64,000 bases of DNA from Welwitschia mirabilis (taxonomy: Eukaryota > Gnetophyta > Gnetopsida > Welwitschiales). How positions within the stretch are numbered: position 1 is the first letter of the stretch; each line of letters starts with the position of its first letter. This document shows, one piece after another, positions 59,911-64,000 of this stretch. The stretch is taken from NCBI GenBank assembly GCA_051453625.1, contig JBOZIK010000001.1, positions 261,124,286 through 261,188,285 on the forward strand. Direction: 5' to 3'. The notes below the pieces were generated by a model that had not been told where the DNA came from, did not search any database, and saw only the letters and a program-made list of their open reading frames with translations. The position numbers and the translations under genes are program-made.

Positions 59911-62364
59911 CATATAATATAATATATATTTACTATTATGAATATGTATTATGTAAGATAATACATATGCTTGATATGTAGTATAATAATGTAGTATTAC
60001 TAGATAAAAAACATAACAATAACAATTTGATTACCCTTATGTAACTTATTATATAAGTTCATGATATTAATATTAATTCCCTTTATTCAAATAATTAAAT
60101 AGGTTCATATTGTGTATGAAAACTCTTACTATGTTTTTATTTTATTATATATTTCTCCCTTTAATTACTACTACCCTCTTTTTGTATCATATTATACATA
60201 TATATAGATATATCATAATTTATATATCATAATTTAACCTATAATGTAATATATTTTTATATAACTATCATTATCTATTTACTTATCCTCATTAGATATA
60301 TATACCTAACTTAACTAGCTATAATAGTTATATCTTTAATCTTTTAATTGCATTTATGTATATCTATTCTAGCGTGTATATTTTAATGCTACATTTTATC
60401 TTTTATTTACCCTTTTTTACATGTTATATATAATTATATCTCATAAAATAGTTATACCATACTCTTATAACTAAATTTATCTAATAATATATATTTATGT
60501 AACCAATATAAAACAATTTATATAGATAGTAAAATATAGGGTATAAAATGTAAAAGAGATAAAGAATAAAGATGATAATTTCTAGTTAAACTATGATTTC
60601 AACATAATCTAAGATCTTGATCTTTTAAAGAATAATTGACTTAAGGAAATATATACATAATGATAGATTAGTAACAATGAAATCTTTTCATAATAGTAAC
60701 CATATCTTCTTCTTTATTTTAGTTAATTGTAAATATTCTTTGTTTGTTCTAGTTTTCTTTTATTTTGATGTCATATGTATTACATATTCTATACTATTAT
60801 TTTTCTTTATTATTTTTGAAATTATATTCCTTTTCTACTATTCTCAAATATAACGATTAGGATTCAAATCCATTAAAATAAGTATGTAATTTAAATATAG
60901 TGTAACATTTGATGTCATGATAAAGGGTTGGGACAAAACTTAAAAGGANNNNNNNNNNGTAACAGAGTTTAGACATTTGGCATGTACAAGACTCAAACCA
61001 AAAATCTTCACCTACCATTTTGAAATACATCTAAAAAGGGAAAAATTTCATTGCAAGGACCAATAAATACATAAACCTCTTCAACATGATAAAAACATAA
61101 ATATGCCTCTATGTTTAATTAGAAAATTCTACATTTTACTCAAGATAGATTTTGCATGTGACTTTTGTTAAGTTTTCAATAAATAATTTATGTTCTTCTA
61201 TATAAAGTCTTTTTCGCATATGAATAAACTTCCTGCCTTTTCTATAAAATGGTAGGATTATAAACCTACACTTTTTTTTTTTTCCTTCAAATAAAGTTCA
61301 TAATGTTATAATGCTTTTTAGCTCAAATGGAATCAAGGATATGCTTTTACTTCCTTAGATTTATTAAACTTTCATTCCAGACTTGTTTAATTGTTAAGTT
61401 AATTTATTAAAGTTATGTTAATTAATCTATGTTGGTATTTATTTTTATAAGGGATACAATGCTATTATCTTTTTAGTTTATCTAGGATAAGTGATATAAA
61501 ATCATCGTTTCTTTTATGTAAAAAATGAAAACATATTAGGGCTCATGGAAATTAAGTGAGTTGTGTAGATGAAAAGTAGAATTTTTAAGAATTTAGAAAT
61601 TTAAATTAAAAGATTAATATGTAAGTAATTAAGTAATTAATTATTGTAGAATGTTATATTGCTAAATATAAAATTTATTTGGAAAATAAAAGGGCTTTAT
61701 AATTTTCATCCACTTAAAAATATTGAAGATTATATGATTAAAAAAGTGAAGATAATAGAACTTTTTTCTTACTCTGAGATTGTAAAATTTAAAAATTTCA
61801 ACATAGTGAAAAAGACCATTTAAGATAAATAGAACTTTTCAAGAAGAAAACAATTATTAAATTTCAAAATATGACTTTATCAAATGATATTTTCTGGAAT
61901 TATTTGATACGCATAAATTAAAATAAAAATGAAAAACCTTTTATATATAAAAATGCACTATAAAATGATCCAAATCCAACCAAACTTATTAAAGCATAAA
62001 ACAGTGAAACTCCATTCAAAACTATTCTCATCAAATTAAATGAACTCTACATCTTGTTTTTCATTCATTCTTCTCTTATATATTTTAGGAGCTTGAAATG
62101 TAATCTTTTTAAAAACTAAAAGAGTCTCAAAATCTCTCCAAGCAAATGACAAAAAACATGGATTTCCTCTAAGAATACGAAAAATGTAAGATTTGCCATA
62201 TTCCATAAGTGTGAAAAGGATATCAAATTAAACATTTGAAAAATCACAAAATAGTGGAAAAGGAATCCACCATAAATTCTAGTAAACCAAAATGCATTAA
62301 ACTTAAGCTCTACCTAAGGATATCAAAAAAGCACCTTGTACACATAATAGTGCCTTCCAATGCT

Positions 62365-62392
62365 CCACACCCCAATGCAATGGGGTGTTACA
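62365..62392 (-). other. hairpin and LTR-like terminus in array unit
   Basis: ACACCCCA (62367-62374) and TGGGGTGT (62381-62388) form a perfect 8-bp stem with loop ATGCAA. On minus the edge reads TGTAACACCCC, a start typical of many plant LTRs. The copy 2 homologue ends at 54409 (minus TGTAATGCCCC). Array similarity in copy 4 stops exactly here. Confidence 0.45.
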
Positions 62393-64000
62393 AAAAAGAA
62401 AATAAAAAAATTGAAATTTGGATATCCATGTTTATTTTATTATTATATTTCTTTCTATTATGCATTAGATCCATCTTATTAGGGGTAAAGGTCTGATCCT
62501 TAAAAATTTGTTTTAGGCTAGTAGTCTTTCATTGAAATCCTAAGGCTTATAGTAAATGATTTCTTTAAATTAATTTGATTTTTCTTTCTATAATAATTTG
62601 AATTAAAAAATTTAGTTATGATATTCTATAAATAATTAATTAATATATCCATTATTCTACTCATATAAATTATTGCATAACTAGTTGTAGAAACTTTACC
62701 ATGTTTTTCTATAGCAAAAATTAAATTTCCAATATAAAGGCATAAGTTAAAAACACCATATCTTGTTAATTAGTAGGTGTAAATTATTAAGATTTGTTTT
62801 TAAGTATAAGATTTGGTTATGATTATGGAAATGTAAAAATAGTAATTTTTCTAATGTGTAATAAGTTTTTAAAAAAATATTTATTAAAATACATTAGAAG
62901 ATAAATGGAAAAAATAATAAGTACCTAATTTACATTTCTATAACTAATAGTTAAGATATCTAAAAACATGAGAATCCTACACTTTAGGGAATTAAATAAT
63001 ATTTCTATAACATCTTGAATCATTTTAAAAAAAAAGTATTTTGAACATTATGATCATTGTGATGTATTGTAATAGGACTCTAATTTTAGAAACTTTAACA
63101 GTCTTTAATCTTAAATCATGACCTTAAAAATAATATTTTTTAAAATTCTAAAATATCTTAAGTTAGTTTTTAAGGATACTATTATGAATATAATTTATGA
63201 AAAAATACTATAATTTATTTTTAATAATTAATTAATTATTAAATTTTTGATTATGACATCACTTTAAAGCTCAAAAATGTTATACCTAATGTTTTGAATT
63301 ATAGGAAAATTATTACATAACATTGTATAGTGAATTTGAGCATATAAGATAAGTTTATATCAATAGCCTTAATTTAAATTATTTAGAAATAATATTTTAT
63401 TTGGATAAATACCTTTTTACCTTTTTACTTTATCTTATTTTGAATGTGCATGCTTGTAAAAGTTTTCATCTTAGTAGTTTAAGTAACATAAATAGTCCTT
63501 GATTTCTTACTTATTTTCTTGACTTATAATATAGTCATATAAATTTTGGATAAAGAATTATATTTTAATAACCATTCTTAAAACTATACTTCTTTTGTTT
63601 ATCTTCCTTACATAATGGAGATTGTCATATGAGTAGAGAAGAATGCTACTAGGATTAGCATAGCTCCAAGTATGGATTAGTTTTGTTAAGTAAATTATTA
63701 AGACATGATTTTATGCATTTTGAGTTTTATTATTATTGTTGAAAGATAGAAAATAAAATAGTATATCCTTATTTATATTTTGAATACNNNNNNNNNNNNN
63801 NNNNNNNNNNNNNNNNNNNNNNNNNNNNNNNNNNNNNNNNNNNNNNNNNNNNNNNNNNNNNNNNNNNNNNNNNNNNNNNNNNNNNNNTCTTGACTTATAG
63901 TATAGCCATATGAGGTTTGGATAAAGAATTATATCTTAATAATCGTCCTTAAATTATACTTCTTTTGTTTTATCTTTATTACACAACAAATATTGTTAAA
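62393..64000. other. AT-rich DNA with one repeated segment
   Basis: No reading frame or element was recognised. 63518-63620 (TTCTTGACTTATAATATAG...) recurs diverged at 63888-64000, on the far side of a 100-N gap (63788-63887). Confidence 0.55.
63788..63887. other. assembly gap (100 N)
   Basis: A default-size gap. The sequence after it repeats the sequence about 370 bp before it. Confidence 0.99.

Larger units (their letters stand above)
33651..62392 (+). repeat. head-to-tail array of a ~5-kb non-coding unit
   Basis: Four copies in the same orientation begin near 33651, 38656, 56093 and 58701. Each junction reads alike: a TACTTACAATGCTAATAGAA block, then a TTATTTATCT-like stretch, then TAACTATCTAAGCC, then GGTTCAAGGTAG. 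Copies 1 and 2 (without E6) are both about 5 kb and look roughly 80% identical by eye. No conserved reading frame exists. Strand is arbitrary. Confidence 0.75.
58701..62392 (+). repeat. array unit, copy 4, partial and gapped
   Basis: Collinear with copy 1 from AACTATCTAAGCC to about 37250, then with the copy 2-specific segment up to 62392, ending GGGGTGTTACA. It has a 709-N gap at 59138-59846 and a 10-N gap at 60949-60958. The TATA-like box with hairpin is at 61243-61270. The frame 62236-62496 crosses the copy end and is not conserved. Confidence 0.75.

Noticed and set aside
62236-62496. 86-residue plus-strand frame
   Set aside because: Crosses the end of array copy 4 and is not open in the homologous part of copy 2.

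Overview
This window looks like intergenic DNA from a land-plant nuclear genome, built almost entirely of old, decayed retrotransposons. Reasons: very AT-rich sequence with few CG dinucleotides; Ty3/gypsy-type LTR elements with the plant tRNA-Asp primer-binding site; gag, protease, RT, RNase H and integrase remnants full of stops from C-to-T and G-to-A changes; a 5S-rRNA-derived retroposon; and scaffold gaps. I found no intact gene, host exon, functional tRNA or rRNA gene, or CRISPR array. The species cannot be fixed from sequence alone. All identities and alignments were done by eye.

Element labels and layout, left to right. 1-1142 has no recognised feature, then a 38-bp tandem repeat (1143-1346). 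1401-2464 is a plus-strand LTR that breaks into E4. E4 (2465-4277, minus) keeps its 5' LTR, primer-binding site, leader and gag start. E7 (4278-5770, plus) is a Tat-like integrase remnant. 5771-10840 is mostly unrecognised, with a degenerate ~100-bp tandem repeat (6830-7570) and a possible decayed ORF (9740-10840). E5 (10841-11951, minus) is an RT/RNase H fragment. E2 (11952-25813, plus) is an RT-less element, split by its relative E1 (16750-22939, minus; duplication ATTAT). E3 (25814-33650, minus) is an Athila-like element inserted in E2's right LTR, with LTR, PPT, integrase, RNase H, RT, protease and part of gag.

From about 33651 to 62392 lies a head-to-tail array of a long (about 5 kb) non-coding unit in four copies. 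Copy 1 carries a retroposon with a full-length 5S-rRNA-like head and a tRNA-like segment (34717-35077). Copy 2 is split by E6 (40579-52920, plus), a structurally complete 12.3-kb Athila-like element with 1105-bp LTRs, primer-binding site, gag-pro-RT-RH-IN, a long 3' region, polypurine tract and ATTAC duplications. Copy 3 is part-replaced and copy 4 is gapped. 62393-64000 is unrecognised AT-rich DNA with one repeated segment.

Nothing here works as a pathway. The relations are historical: E5 was entered by E2, E2 by E1 and later E3; E3 adjoins or contains the long-unit array; the array was entered by the 5S-headed retroposon and by E6. The RT-less E1/E2 family would have needed enzymes in trans from Athila-like relatives such as E3, E5 and E6.
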